Positions 11,530-23,500 of a stretch of DNA of 64,000 bases are shown in pieces. Made by a program: the position numbers and the translations under genes. Source of the stretch: Hippopus hippopus (taxonomy: Eukaryota > Mollusca > Bivalvia > Cardiida > Cardiidae); the NCBI GenBank assembly GCA_946811185.2, contig OX328097.1:28667627-28731626 (forward strand), in the 5' to 3' direction. The notes beneath the pieces were generated by a model that had not been told where the DNA came from, made no database searches, and was given only the letters and a program-made list of their open reading frames with translations. How positions within the stretch are numbered: position 1 is the stretch's first letter; every line of letters begins with the position of its first letter.

Positions 11530-11665
11530 TTTACGATCTTAAGCCCTTCTGTAAACATTTTGGGGAAAGGAGAAAATGTTATTACCCGACCTTTTCTCCT
11601 TTATCGAAATGTCTTCTACTCATTCAAAGACAATTCCAACCATTAATTTTGATCCGCATTTGATC
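11530..11665 (-). repeat. family A MITE, partial
   Basis: Core GGGGAAAGGAGAAAATGTTA with its inverse CTTTTCTCCTTTATC; decayed ends. Confidence 0.65.
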
Positions 11666-11693
11666 TGTACAACATAAGCAACAACAGCTTCCG

Positions 11694-12123
11694 TATTCAC
11701 CAACTATTCTTCATTGCATCCTCGTACTTCTATAAAGCTTGCAACACGCTAAAAGGGGCATTCGGACATTTGCGTAAAGTGTCGTCTCGGATCAGTCCGC
11801 GCAGGCTAATCCGAGACGGCACTTTACGACTACATTAGATTTTGTGCTACAGTAGACTTGCGCAAAACAGAAAATTTCATAAAAACGGAAAGTGTCGTTT
11901 CGGATAAGCATGCGCAGAGTGCGCAGGCTGATCTGAGACGACACTTTACGCAAATGTCTGAATGCCCCTTTTCGTGTGTTGCAGGCCATATGCAAGAAAG
12001 TAACATAACTTTTAATAGGCTAAAATTTTGGTTTAGCCAACCGGAAGGTGTGTTACTTTCAAATTTAGAATACATGTACATGCTTAAGACTGTTCCTTAG
12101 AATGGTTGGTGAATCTGGACCCA
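11694..12123. repeat. family E MITE split by a family C insertion
   Basis: Left end TTCCGTATTCACCAAC at 11694-11735; right half AAATTTTGGTTTAGCCAACC to AGAATGGTTGGTGAATCTGG at 12016-12123. Confidence 0.7.
11738..11989. repeat. family C MITE
   Basis: GCAACACGCTAAAAGGGGCA to CCCCTTTTCGTGTGTTGC; two hairpins of the type GATCAGTCCGCGCAGGCTAA. Confidence 0.85.
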
Positions 12124-12244
12124 GAGTAGTTGTTGTCGCTGTGGAAAAAAATACTGATAAATGTCATTCAAACTAGATTATTGGTTACTGCATCTGAGAA
12201 AATGCATCTGAGGTGCTCAGGCGAACAATTTATACCTTATACGC

Positions 12245-12474
12245 TTAACCACACGACAACTTTTAGGCTTGTTTAATATGGAGGTATTTAGCGGTATTGC
12301 AGAAGACAAATTAAATACGGCTCAAAGGATGAAATGTGTCTCTGAAAGAGTAGAAAACATTGTTTGAAAAGGAGAAATAACTGGTCACCAGCATTTTCTC
12401 CTTTTCCCACATTATTTTTAATGCGCCGCATCCTCGGGGTCGATGACACACGCGATTTTTGATAAGGGATTAAG
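12245..12474 (+). repeat. family A MITE
   Basis: GACAAATTAAATACGGCTCA arm, hairpin, GGGTCGATGACACACGCGAT and end GATAAGGGATTAA. Confidence 0.8.
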
Positions 12475-12539
12475 TTAATAAACAGCACAGTTTTTTGCCT
12501 TGTGCAGGTATTAGCAATAATATTCATGTGTATTCAAAA

Positions 12540-12741
12540 GCTTTACCAGACGACAAAAATTTAGCCTGGTCCAAACCGAAAGCGTTTGCAGATGACAAAT
12601 AAAATCTAACTAAAAACACAAAATTTGTCTCCCACAGGATAGAAAACATTGCGGGAAAAGGAGGAAATGCTGATTACCAGCATTTTCTCCTTTTCCAACA
12701 GTGTTTTCAAAAGCCTTTTTACTCAAGGTAGTTAAACCCTT
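12540..12741 (+). repeat. family A MITE
   Basis: Starts CTTTACCAGACGACAAAAAT and ends near GTAGTTAAACCCTTAA. Confidence 0.85.
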
Positions 12742-12777
12742 AACGTGTCTGTCAAAGCTACGGTTGTTTCTCGGCCA

Positions 12778-12850
12778 ATGTAGATCAAGATCAGATTGCA
12801 CAAAAGGTGCAGTTTGATCTTTGATCTACACTGCTCGCTTTGTTTTGACG
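12778..12850. repeat. family D hairpin, partial
   Basis: GTAGATCAAGATCAGATTGC ... TTTGATCTACACTG. Confidence 0.75.
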
Positions 12851-12933
12851 TTTTGGACAAAAGAAAATTTGAAATAACAATAATTTAAGTTTTATTTATA
12901 GACTGAAAGTATCTGCTTGGTTTAGTTGGCGCT

Positions 12934-13159
12934 TTAAACCCTATACCACACAATCCCGAGTTTTAACGACCCTGACGGAGAAGTGTTTTGAAAACACTGT
13001 GGGAAAAAGGGAAAATGCTGGTAATCAGCATTTTCTCTTTTTCCCACAATGTTTTCTAACCTTTCAGAAAAGAAAAATCCATCAATTAAGCCACTATTAA
13101 TTTGTTGTCTACAAATGCTTTGACTTTCGAAGAATCCAAAATATTGTTGTGTGGTTAAT
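12934..13159 (-). repeat. family A MITE
   Basis: TTAAACCCTATACCACACAA to GTTGTGTGGTTAA, complete. Confidence 0.87.
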
Positions 13160-13371
13160 ACTTATTCTGCTAATTTTGTGAAATGAAAATTTCAAGTCGA
13201 TAGTAAAAACCAAAATGTTGCTATTTCAAAGGTTTTTTTTTTTTTGTGGGGGATATTTTCATATCGGACAGTGTAGATCCAAGATCAGACTGCACGTTCT
13301 GTGCAGTCTGATCTTGATCTACACTGTCTGCAAAAGGTCAGTGAGTCGCGCTTAGCGGCCTCAGGTTAAAG
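13160..13371 (-). repeat. family D MITE, complete
   Basis: Adjoins the family A copy. Contains TATCGGACAGTGTAGATC, the AGACTGCACGTTCTGTGCAG hairpin and GTGAGTCGCGCTTAGCGGCC. Confidence 0.85.
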
Positions 13372-13529
13372 GTTAAAATACGGGACTGTTTGGATAAGAG
13401 TAAAGTTACTGCACGGATAATCTTTCTGACGAATCATCATATGACCAAATCTAGAGATCAAGTCTCATCGGTTGTTGCACAACCTGCTTTGTGTTGGCCC
13501 TGATTTTCGTTTTAGTTACCTATTGACAT

Positions 13530-13845
13530 ACAGGACTTGAGAACAGAAGGTCGGTTCGATCCCCGGCTGTGCCAATATTTTTCCGAGGATTGATAATAGT
13601 CATTGTGACAGAATTCATTCCTCTCTCACCGCTGGCCATGGCTTCGGCAATGACAATGGTTATGTGGGAAAGCAGGAAGTGGCTTGGAAAGAATACTGTA
13701 AGGAGTACTGGTTAAAGAAATTCCAAGACAGCATGGATAGGTGCAAAGGCTACCGCGATATAACTGAAATGATGTTGAAAACGGCATTAAACAACATACA
13801 ATCAATCAATCAATCAATCCATCCATCCATCAATCAACCAACATA
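13530..13845 (+). mobile_element. tRNA-derived SINE, group 2
   Basis: Box B-like GGTTCGATCCCC, then CATTCCTCTCTCACCGCTGG, GTTATGTGGGAAAGCA, the 3' domain CGATATAACTGAAATGATGT and a (CAAT)n/(CATC)n tail. The 3' domain resembles a widely shared metazoan SINE 3' domain (Nin-DC-like, from memory). Confidence 0.8.
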
Positions 13846-13851
13846 AAGACA

Positions 13852-14116
13852 TTAACTCGCTACCAAAAATAAAACATGTTTTAACGACCCTGATGAAGAA
13901 TGCTTCAAAAATTTGTTGGAAAAGGAGAAAATGTCGGTAAGAAGCATTCCCCCCTTTTTCCACAATGTAATTTACCTTTTCTAAGACAAATTTAACATTT
14001 GAGACTCTTCTGATTAATTGTCTGCTGGTTACCAGCATTTTCTCCCTTTCCAACAACGTTTTCCAAGTCGTCTTCCTCACGGTCAATAAAACATGAAATT
14101 GTTTGCTAAACGGTTG
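13852..14116 (-). repeat. composite of two family A cores
   Basis: A first core at 13915-13975 (GGAAAAGGAGAAAATGTCGG) and half a second core at 14030-14060 (CTGGTTACCAGCATTTTCTC) share one pair of outer arms. Confidence 0.65.
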
Positions 14117-14381
14117 AAAAAAAAGGGAATGCATAAGACAACCAATATTACTTTTGTTTAAGTTTATATCAGTAGATACAGAAGTTCGATATTATAATTT
14201 ATCTTCTGACACATTAGTATAACAGTTCTCATACCTACGAAAATCTAGCCAATACAAGCAATATTTTTCATTACCAAAATTGTCTTTATTTTTTAATATG
14301 AAACTTAGTTATAGACTTGTAAAAAGCAACTGATCAACCTTCTACAAAGGTTTAAAAACATCTCCACTTTTAGACAACAAT

Positions 14382-14387
14382 TTTATT
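14382..14387 (-). promoter_or_regulatory. candidate polyadenylation signal AATAAA
   Basis: AATAAA on the minus strand about 60 nt downstream of the countin-like stop codon. The position suits a 3' end, but the region is AT-rich and such hexamers occur by chance. Confidence 0.35.
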
Positions 14388-14446
14388 TTTGTGTATATTG
14401 AAATGGATTTTAATAGACAACAAGTCTGTTTGACATTGATTTAGAA

Positions 14447-14547
14447 TTAAGAGCTGTTATTATCATCAGTAATTGTGAAGGTGACTGATTTTTCATCATA
14501 AATAGCACTGTGAGGGTGTTTACTACCACATTCACCATTGCACAAGG
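14447..14547 (-). CDS. countin-like gene, exon 7 with stop
   Basis: Acceptor ttctatttcag|CCTTG after a T-rich tract. Encodes ALCNGECGSKHPHSAIYDEK and then SVTFTITDDNNSS, followed by TAA at 14447-14449. Confidence 0.75.
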
Positions 14548-17500
14548 CTGAAATAGAAAAAAAATACATAAACGTGTAATCGTATGTATCAAAGTAAACC
14601 GACTGTAGAAAAGACACGCCAAATCTCAATCTGTCTTAATCAAAGCACCACTACCAGCCACCGAAAGCCTTTTGTCTGGCGTCTTTCTTTTGGAAATGAA
14701 GTGATAAAGAGAGAAAATTGCTCATACCGAGTTCTCATTTTGCCACACTAATGTTTTCACACACATCTATGTATTCTATCGTACATCATTTTCATGTTGT
14801 TTTACAATCCAAAGTTTAAATAAGTGTAAGTAATTAATGGATAAAACCCTAAACCGGACAACAAAATTGTAAACTTGTCCATTTTCAAAGTATCTGCGGA
14901 AGAAAAATTAGAAGTGGCTCAATTGTTAGGCTTTGTCTTGGCCAGGATAGAAATCAGTGTGGAAAAAGGAGATGCTATTTTTTCTTTTTCTCTCACAATG
15001 TTTTCGAAGCATTTTTCTTCAGAGTTGATAAGCCTCGTTAACATTTGAAAAAAGGTTAATCAGATTACTTTAAAAGATCCCGATTTTCCAGTTATAAGCC
15101 GTTTTTGTCAGAACATGTCACGAGAGGCTGACGGTGCAAATGCAAGACGAGTTTTCCCTCCTTTGAGCAATATTCAATGTCTGCAAAAACTCCTCTAAAC
15201 TATTTTCAAGGTTAAACTAATCTACAGTAATTATTCCTTTCTCGCAGCTGAAAAGTTTTGCACTTTCCTTTGAGAAAGTATCTAACAGCTTGGAAAGGGC
15301 ATGATACACTGCTCCTTTTTTCCACACGTTTTTCAAAAAAATGACCATTACAGAGGGTGTGCAGTATTAGTACAGTAATAAATAGATAAACACATATCCA
15401 TACCAATTTTCACAGTGTAGTCTCCAGGCAGCCATTCCTCACAAGGACCTTGTGTGGGGTCACAGTCCGGATCAGGTTCAGCTTTAAGTTGGAAATGACC
15501 ATTGTAGGTACCAGCCGGGGCAAGTTCATGCAAGAAAGACTGACCTGTGGATAGAAAAAATAAATAGAGGATATTTGTTTTTTACGGTGAAAGGTCGAAA
15601 TTTATTTCATCGAGTGAACATCATCAGTAATATGAAAATACTACCGATGATGTTCACGAGATGAAATAAATTTCGATCTTTCACCGAAAAAAAAAAAAAA
15701 TATTCTATTTATTTCATGCTTTTAACCCTTTCTGGGTGGAACTTAATAAGATCCAGTACAGTTCTTTTCGGTTATTCCCCGTGGCGTACCCCCTCCGCAT
15801 AGCAACGCATTACAATATTACGTCAAGCGCGAGAAATGTAAGGTAAATTTCGTCATATTTTACCTAGGTAACTAGTGCGCGGGAACAACGGTTTCCGCCT
15901 TCAAATGAAGAGTAAGAATATAAAAATCGATATTTTTACTGGTCGTAACCATGAAATATCGAAAAATATTTCACCGATATTTCTCGATAACTTACCGGAA
16001 AGCATGAAATAAAGTCTGTATCTTGAACCATACACGGAGTTACAATAGCACTTCTATTCTAAACTAGTGGTACAGTCCTTTCTCCTTTTAAAAAACGTCA
16101 GATTAACCAATATAATCTTGCAACAGTTTCATTCCTTAACAAGTGTACATGACTTTTTCTCTGTCGAAGATATCAAGATGACCATCTAATTTGATACCAT
16201 TTTTTTTTCTCTCTAGTAGATTAAAAGATAATTTTGTCATTTTATTTGTTTCACGTTTCTAAGATTTTTATCAAATACTATGTTTGAAATCCAGTTTATG
16301 AAAGTCTATCCATTACTACATGTTAAATGCTCGTATACTCTTTCAGCGACATCTAAGTGAAATGGCATTATTCGTTTATTACCCCTTTTACCAAACGATT
16401 TCAAGTTCTAACGGCCCTGTGCAAGAACAACTTAAAAAAAACATAGTGGGAAAAGGAGAAAATGCCAGTAACCAGAATTTTTTTCCCTTTTCGCGTAAGG
16501 TTTTCTGTCCTGACCACGACATCCTTTCATTTGAACCAATTTACTATGTCGTCTGCAAATTGGACATGTATAAAATTTTGTCGATTGGCAAGGAATTAAC
16601 AAAGATAATCAAAGTTTTAGGCATTTTGGACAGAGCATCTCAAAAAATGTCGCAGGATGCAAGTCAAAGATCAGGTTGCAATTTTTTATATTTTACATTC
16701 GTACAAAGTTGAACTGCTGTTTTATTTCCACAGAGGCGTAAAACCAGAAGCGTTCATAATTGATGCATGAGGTAATGGATTATTCCTTTACTAAGCAACC
16801 CATTTTTTTTTTACAAATTTGAAGAAAAAAGAGATCATAAAAATTTGTGAGGAAAAGGACTGAATGCGTGTAACATGCACATATATTTATTCTCACAACA
16901 TGTTTTCTACATTTTCGTAGAGCGGAACATGAGATGGCCCTTTACCACACAATCCCGAGTTTTAATGATCCTGAGGAAAGAATGCTTTTGAAACATTATG
17001 GGAAATGGAGAAAATGCTGGTAACCAGCAGTTTCTCCATTTTCCCACAATTTTTTCTACTTTTTTAGAGTGCTACAGATTATTTGAATCAATTCCCAATT
17101 TATCATCTGCACTACTTTTCAATTTGAAAGAGTCATAAGCTTGTTGTTTATTAGGAAAGGGTTGAAAACTGAACAGGAGTAAACAGGGTAAATTTGTTGT
17201 TAATTTTACCTAATGGTATACCATCAACAGTGTCCACATCAAGAGCAATTTCTCCTGTACCAGTTCCATTTTTAGAGGTGTACTGGAAAGCCAGCGTAAA
17301 GGTTCCTGAAACAGATAAAATCAAAGCACTGTAGGCACTGTTTTGAAAAGAAAAATCGAGTGTAAAAATGTCAGGCTTGTTTACATTGGCAGAGGGATGT
17401 GTTCTGAAATTACAGGTTGTTGAGCCACCATTTAGTTAAATAATGATGACCGAATGCCTACTACCATGGTGCTTTGGCATAAAGGATAGGACTGAAGAAG

Positions 17501-20500
17501 TAAATGTGCCAGACATAGAGAAATATTGGCTGGCCAGTCCAAAAGGTGTCACTCTACGATAAACAATTACTTTACTTAACCCTGAAATGGTCTTTCGAAA
17601 CTATAGTTAATGTAGATCAAAATCAGACTGCACAAATCACAAAAGTTTGATCTTTTATCTACACTGTCCGCTCTGCTCTGACATTCTAGACAAGAGCACC
17701 CTTGAACTTGCAAACACTTAGGTTCTATTTCTAGAATGAAAATGCCTGGTATATTATGTGCTCTATGGGTGAATTTTTTGGCAAAATATTATCACCTACA
17801 GATTACTGTGTTTGCATTGCAGCAGATCACTTCTAAAAAGGATATAAATAGAAAATTTTTGTAACAAATCATTTATAAAAATGTAATTTTGTAATTAATA
17901 TTTAACAACATTTTTTTTTTTAATTTGTCTGATGCAAATTTGCTTCAGTTTGAGAGGAATAAGGATTTTTTCTTCGTTATTTAAATCTGATTGGGCGATA
18001 TAGGAACACGTCTTACAACAACCTCTAAATGATTTATTAAAGTGTAATTTTGTAATTGATACTTAACGGTATTATTTTTTTTTAATTTGTCTGATGCAAA
18101 TTTGTTTCAGGTTGATTGATAGATATAAGAATCTTTTCTTTGTTTTTTTAAATCTGATTGGGCGATATAGGAACACGTCTCACAAAAGCCTCAAAATGAA
18201 AGTGAGGTAATGAGAGACAGTGGAGAAGGGTAGGGCGTCAGCCTCTCTCATCAAAGATACTAGGTTTAAGTTCCGCAATGAGATTTGTCAGCTTTTGGAA
18301 CTGCCGACATTAAAACGAAAGTACTGGTTAAGTTTTTTGGAAGCAAAATAATTAATATCATAAGTTGTAAAAAGTTGTTTCAATGTAGAATGAATAGGTT
18401 ATAATTGGATGAAAGTGACAGGTACTACTGGTCAGAGCAGCACCGTTTAGAAAGCAGGCTCTCTGCATGGCTGACTTTGAGTTTCTTTAAGTAAATAGCT
18501 TGCAATGATAATCCCTTCCATACAAGTTATGTAATCTATCCTGTGAATGCATGTGTAGGCATAATCTACAAAAAAGCATCATTGGATATACTTTGAAGAA
18601 GCAACCATCATGGCTATTTTGACAGTTTTATTCAAAAATATCTATATATTGCTGACGATACATTATTTGAGCTCTGTTAGGTAAATGTTTTTTTCCATAT
18701 ATCACAAATGTTCGCGCGCATCCTACTGCGCATGTGTTTTTGTCATTGATAGCGAATCAAAAAGGCACCTATGTATTTTTTGCACATATGGTAATACTAT
18801 TGGTGCACTGAAACAAGTAGCACTTTCTTTGAGTAGTATTAGATAAGAGAAAAAAAAATCGATCTGTGAACTGTCACGGTGAAATAATTAAAATACTGTT
18901 GACTCGGCCTTACACACCAAACATGCAAACAAAGGCAGGAAATTTCAAGCAGTGGAATTATAGCTGTTTCCACTTTGAAAATTATTGTTGGGAAAGGAGA
19001 AATCGCTGAGAAATGCGCAATTTCTCCTTTTCCCACTAAGTCTGTTGAGCTTTAATTCTATTTTTTCCTTGAAAATATTAACTTCCACAGTGACCTTAAT
19101 CCTTGTTTTCTGACGAAATAAGCACGGATAGGTGCCATTTTTATTTTTTCTTGTCATTTAGAATTATAAATACTGTAACTGTGGAAATTTTAAGAAAAAT
19201 CTGTCCGTTAGAAAGCATGTATTTATTAAGGATTAACCCTTAATTCGGTCAAATTATCTCCCTTTTTAACTCAATTGTCGATATATAACTTGCATATTTG
19301 AACATTTACCATGCTCAAAACCAGGCTTTTATATATTTTTTGTACAAAACTAAATGAATTTTCATTAAAATGATATATATTACTTATATTTTTCCGGTAA
19401 TTTTCTGTTTAACTATTTAAAAAAGGCGTGTCAAATCCAATATAAGCTAACTTTTGGAACATTATGTACCCCTTTCAAAGGCAAATTTCTCACGAGTACG
19501 GTGACCCATATCTTTTTTTGCTGTTATCTCCTAGATGAGCTTTGAACGTTCAAAGTTTTAAAAAAGTCTGTCCGTTAGAAAAAATTGTGATATACGTCGT
19601 TAATGACAAACACATTTTTAAGATTTGAAACGCATTTCAATTAATCTGCAACAATTGACAAAACAATGACTTTTATAATGCAACTGAAAAACGTCAAGAT
19701 TGAAAATGTAACCTTTCAACAATATTCTAGTTCGTGAATAAAGGATAGCAAAGAATTTTTGCCCGGAAAAAATAACTACATGTATTACAAGTTTCGTGAA
19801 GGGAACACTACAAATCTGGGTATATCTTGAAAAAAAAAATGTTGAGTCAACAAGTAACCGATTGGTGAACAAAACAAATTTCTGCTCCAAATTTGGTAGT
19901 AAATTAGCAGATTTGTCTGGTTAAGCTATTATGAAAACATGGCCTGGCTATGCCTTCTTCGAAGAAAATAACATAATAATTATACCTTGAGGTCCTGCCT
20001 TGGGCGTGACATCAAACGTATCAAATTCGGCATCCCCGTTATCATTGACTGGACAAGCATTTAACAACTCACAATAGTATATGGGATCAAGGTCAGCCCT
20101 GAAATCAGAGTAGCTGATTGGTTCCTTATCATTCTTACATATACATGATACTATTTTCAAATCATCCCCTCTTGAAACAAACTTGCGACTGTGGAAATAT
20201 ATTCTAAGGCTTCGTTTACAGAGTCGTTAAAGGTCGAAAATGTGTGGTAAAGGGTTTATTTTGACTGATTCTTCTATACTGATGGGAGCCAATCTCTGGC
20301 AAAAGGGGATTTGATGCATCTCTTTGATGCGCTATACCAAGTAAGTGATCACATAATTATGGACCCATGAAATCCATTTTGTATAACAACCGACTGAATA
20401 CATATTGTACATCAGAGCTCCAGATAGAGGGAGTGATTTTGATATCAAAATTGAAAATATTAATTATTCTCCATTAAACACTATGTTATGGGTACTCATT

Positions 20501-23500
20501 AGAATCGTCTCATCGAGACGATTCTAATGAGTACCCACAACATAGGGTTTGGAAGAGAAATAATGGATTTATTTACTCCCTCTTATCTGGAGCTCTGTTC
20601 CACATATTAACATTTGTGCATTTTTTCCCCTTTCTTTACCTTCATAATTTTTTGCAAGATTAATCTACCCTTAGGTCTGCTGTCCATAATGTATTTCTCT
20701 GGTATCTCTTTTCTTTTTAACATTTGTACGCTGATCTATCTAGCTGTAAACCCAATGTAAAAGTATACTGTGTCTATGATATGATCATTTCTATCTTAAG
20801 CTTTTTTATGTTTTCCCCCTATGTATGCCTATCTCCTTAAATTCCATCTATCAGTCTTTGACTACCACATTTACCAATTCCCACTTTCCCCAACCCACTT
20901 ATTATGAAATGTCTTTGCTATAGTCTCAGTCTGACTACCTGTCCTTCCCTTTTAATAGTACTTCCATTACTGTTTCTCTATCCACCACAACGCTGTTCTT
21001 CAACAGACCATTATTCTACAGTGAGTGCTCTGAAAACGGCTCTTTACTTTCTTTTTCTTCATTTCCCATTTCGGTTTCTCATCTCCGGAAGTCAGTTATA
21101 CTTTATACTATATTTGTATATTTCCCCGTATTGTATTGTGTAATAAAGAGATGCTGAGTTGTTATTTTATGTCATGTCATGGTATGATATGTTATGAGTA
21201 ATGAGGTAGAAAGGTTCTTGGACAAACAGAAAAATATGATCAACAGCAAAAACTTTGGACCTCGATTCAGATCAGCCTGCGCAGGCTCACATGGGCCGAA
21301 AATTTTTGCAGATGCATTAAACCCTCTTTTCACATAGCGTAACTAATTTAAAGTGAGACATACCTTTAATTATTCACTAAACAGTACCTTGTTTCTAAGA
21401 CTGAGTGGATGAAGGCTTTGAGACCATGTCCGGAAAAGGGAAAACTCGCGTAACAAACACTTTTACTTTTGTTGTTTCGACCAATATTTTCAACTGTCTG
21501 ACGAAAAATCATACTATTTGAGTGGGGTTTTATTGTGAATACTTGTAACTCTTTTTAAAAAATCTCGAGTTTTAACGACTTTCAACACATAGGGGGAGAA
21601 GGAGAAAATTCCGGTAACCAACATTTTCTCTTTTTCCCACAGTATTTTCTATCCTATCAATGACAGAAATCATCCTGTAAGCTACATATGAATTGTGGTC
21701 TTGAAATGCTTCCGTGTTAGGCGAGTCCAAAGTTTTGATCGTATGATAAAGAGTTAAAGCAGACTAGTTTAAAAATATGTTGTCTCAAAAAAAGTTAGAG
21801 TACCAATACGATATTTCTACAGTCAAAATTACCAAGAAAGAAAGAACGTTACTTACTTCTGAATTATTTTGATGAATTCTTCAACGCCTACAACATCACA
21901 AGCAAGGTTGCAGATCTCTCCAACAGCGGGCGAAGTTTTACTTGCTAATGCACTGCATAGTGCACTACATCCTCCAACAACACCACCCTCTAAAGTGAAA
22001 AAGTATACATGTCAAGGGCGTAAACAGGGGTTTAGAATCATTACGCACTCTCGAGAGTAGTATCTCAATCCGAGGCTGCTGAGCGCGACGCAGAGCGCTT
22101 TGGTGGACAGTGTAGATCAGAACGTGCAGTCTGATCTTGATCTACATTGTCCGATACAATGAGCATTCAAAATTTCTATTGAAAGAAGCTGGAATTACAA
22201 TTACGCATATTGTGCGTAATGGTCGCTGAGCCATAGCATGTTACTTTATGTACTGAGAAAATTGAATACAATATCTATGAGTCGTGCTCTGTGAAAAGGG
22301 GCTTAATGCACTTTTTTTATTTTACAGTTATCCCATCCTATCCAAACTCAAAATTGATTGTTTTAGCCACAAGATTACGCTACATCCATATGTTTGGGAT
22401 GAGAAGATTTTCAAAGTTACAACTGTACAAGCCTGTGCAAAATATGGTCTCCTGGTCAAATGTGACCCCAGTGAAAAAAAAATTTAAACATCTTGGGCAG
22501 AAGTCCACTGAATAAAGGTATGCCAAGTGTAAAATTTGTGAACACCGGGGCAGTGCAAATTTTGACCCAAGCGCTATTATGTGTACAACGTTATTAGAGA
22601 TCTACATGACAAAGCTACATGTCAAATTTGATAGCCTATAGCCATTATTCTGGCTTCAAAAACATTAGTTTTAAAGAATTGCGAAATTTTCCCTTTTAAG
22701 TAGCCGTGGCAACCAGAATTCTACATGAAGTTAAATTCTTTGCACAAGTGAAAGAACTTGACTCAAGGAATATTCCTGTGCACTTTGGTTACAGTCTTAC
22801 AGTCGAGCATGTGCTTTGGCAGAAGACTTCTAACCCTTTACTTCACAATACCGGGTTTTGACAACCCTGAGAGAGAAAGTTTTGGAAAACTATTGTGGAA
22901 CAGCCAGCCTTTTCCAGCAGTGTCTTCTACTCGTCCATAGCCAAATCTCATAATCATAACCACATTTAATCTGTCGTCTGCATTGTTTGTTTTTTTTCAA
23001 TTTTGTCGTTTGGTGAAGAGTGAAAGAAAATGTCGAGACCTAACAGACGACGTACTGATGCACGACGCACGCCGACGAACGACTGACCATTTGCTCACTA
23101 GGAGCAGCACATTCGGGCAAAAAAAAAAAACAGTACGTCTAAACCCCAAAAATCATGTTTGAAGCTGTTACGGTTTTCTTTTTTAATTAAATTATAAAAA
23201 TGAGTACTAGTTGTAAAGAACATGTTAAAGATAATAGAGTTTGCAAAAAGGAATCAATCGCATAGAGTCTGAGGAAAAAGAATTTTTTGAATATTTGGGA
23301 TCAAACGGTTGCCGTTAGAGGCAAGTTAATAGACATACATCAAAACCAACAAGTTTTGAAAAAGTTGGCAGTAAGTTCGTATACTTACGTAGAATAATGT
23401 TTAGAAGCGCATTCAGTGCTTGGTCAGCAAATTCGCAACATCCTTTACAAGTATCTAAGCCAACATGTACTGTTTGAGGACCAGTCAGAGCTTGCTGGGT

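Noticed and set aside
16320..16712. 130-codon plus-strand open frame
   Set aside because: Lies mostly in a family A MITE.
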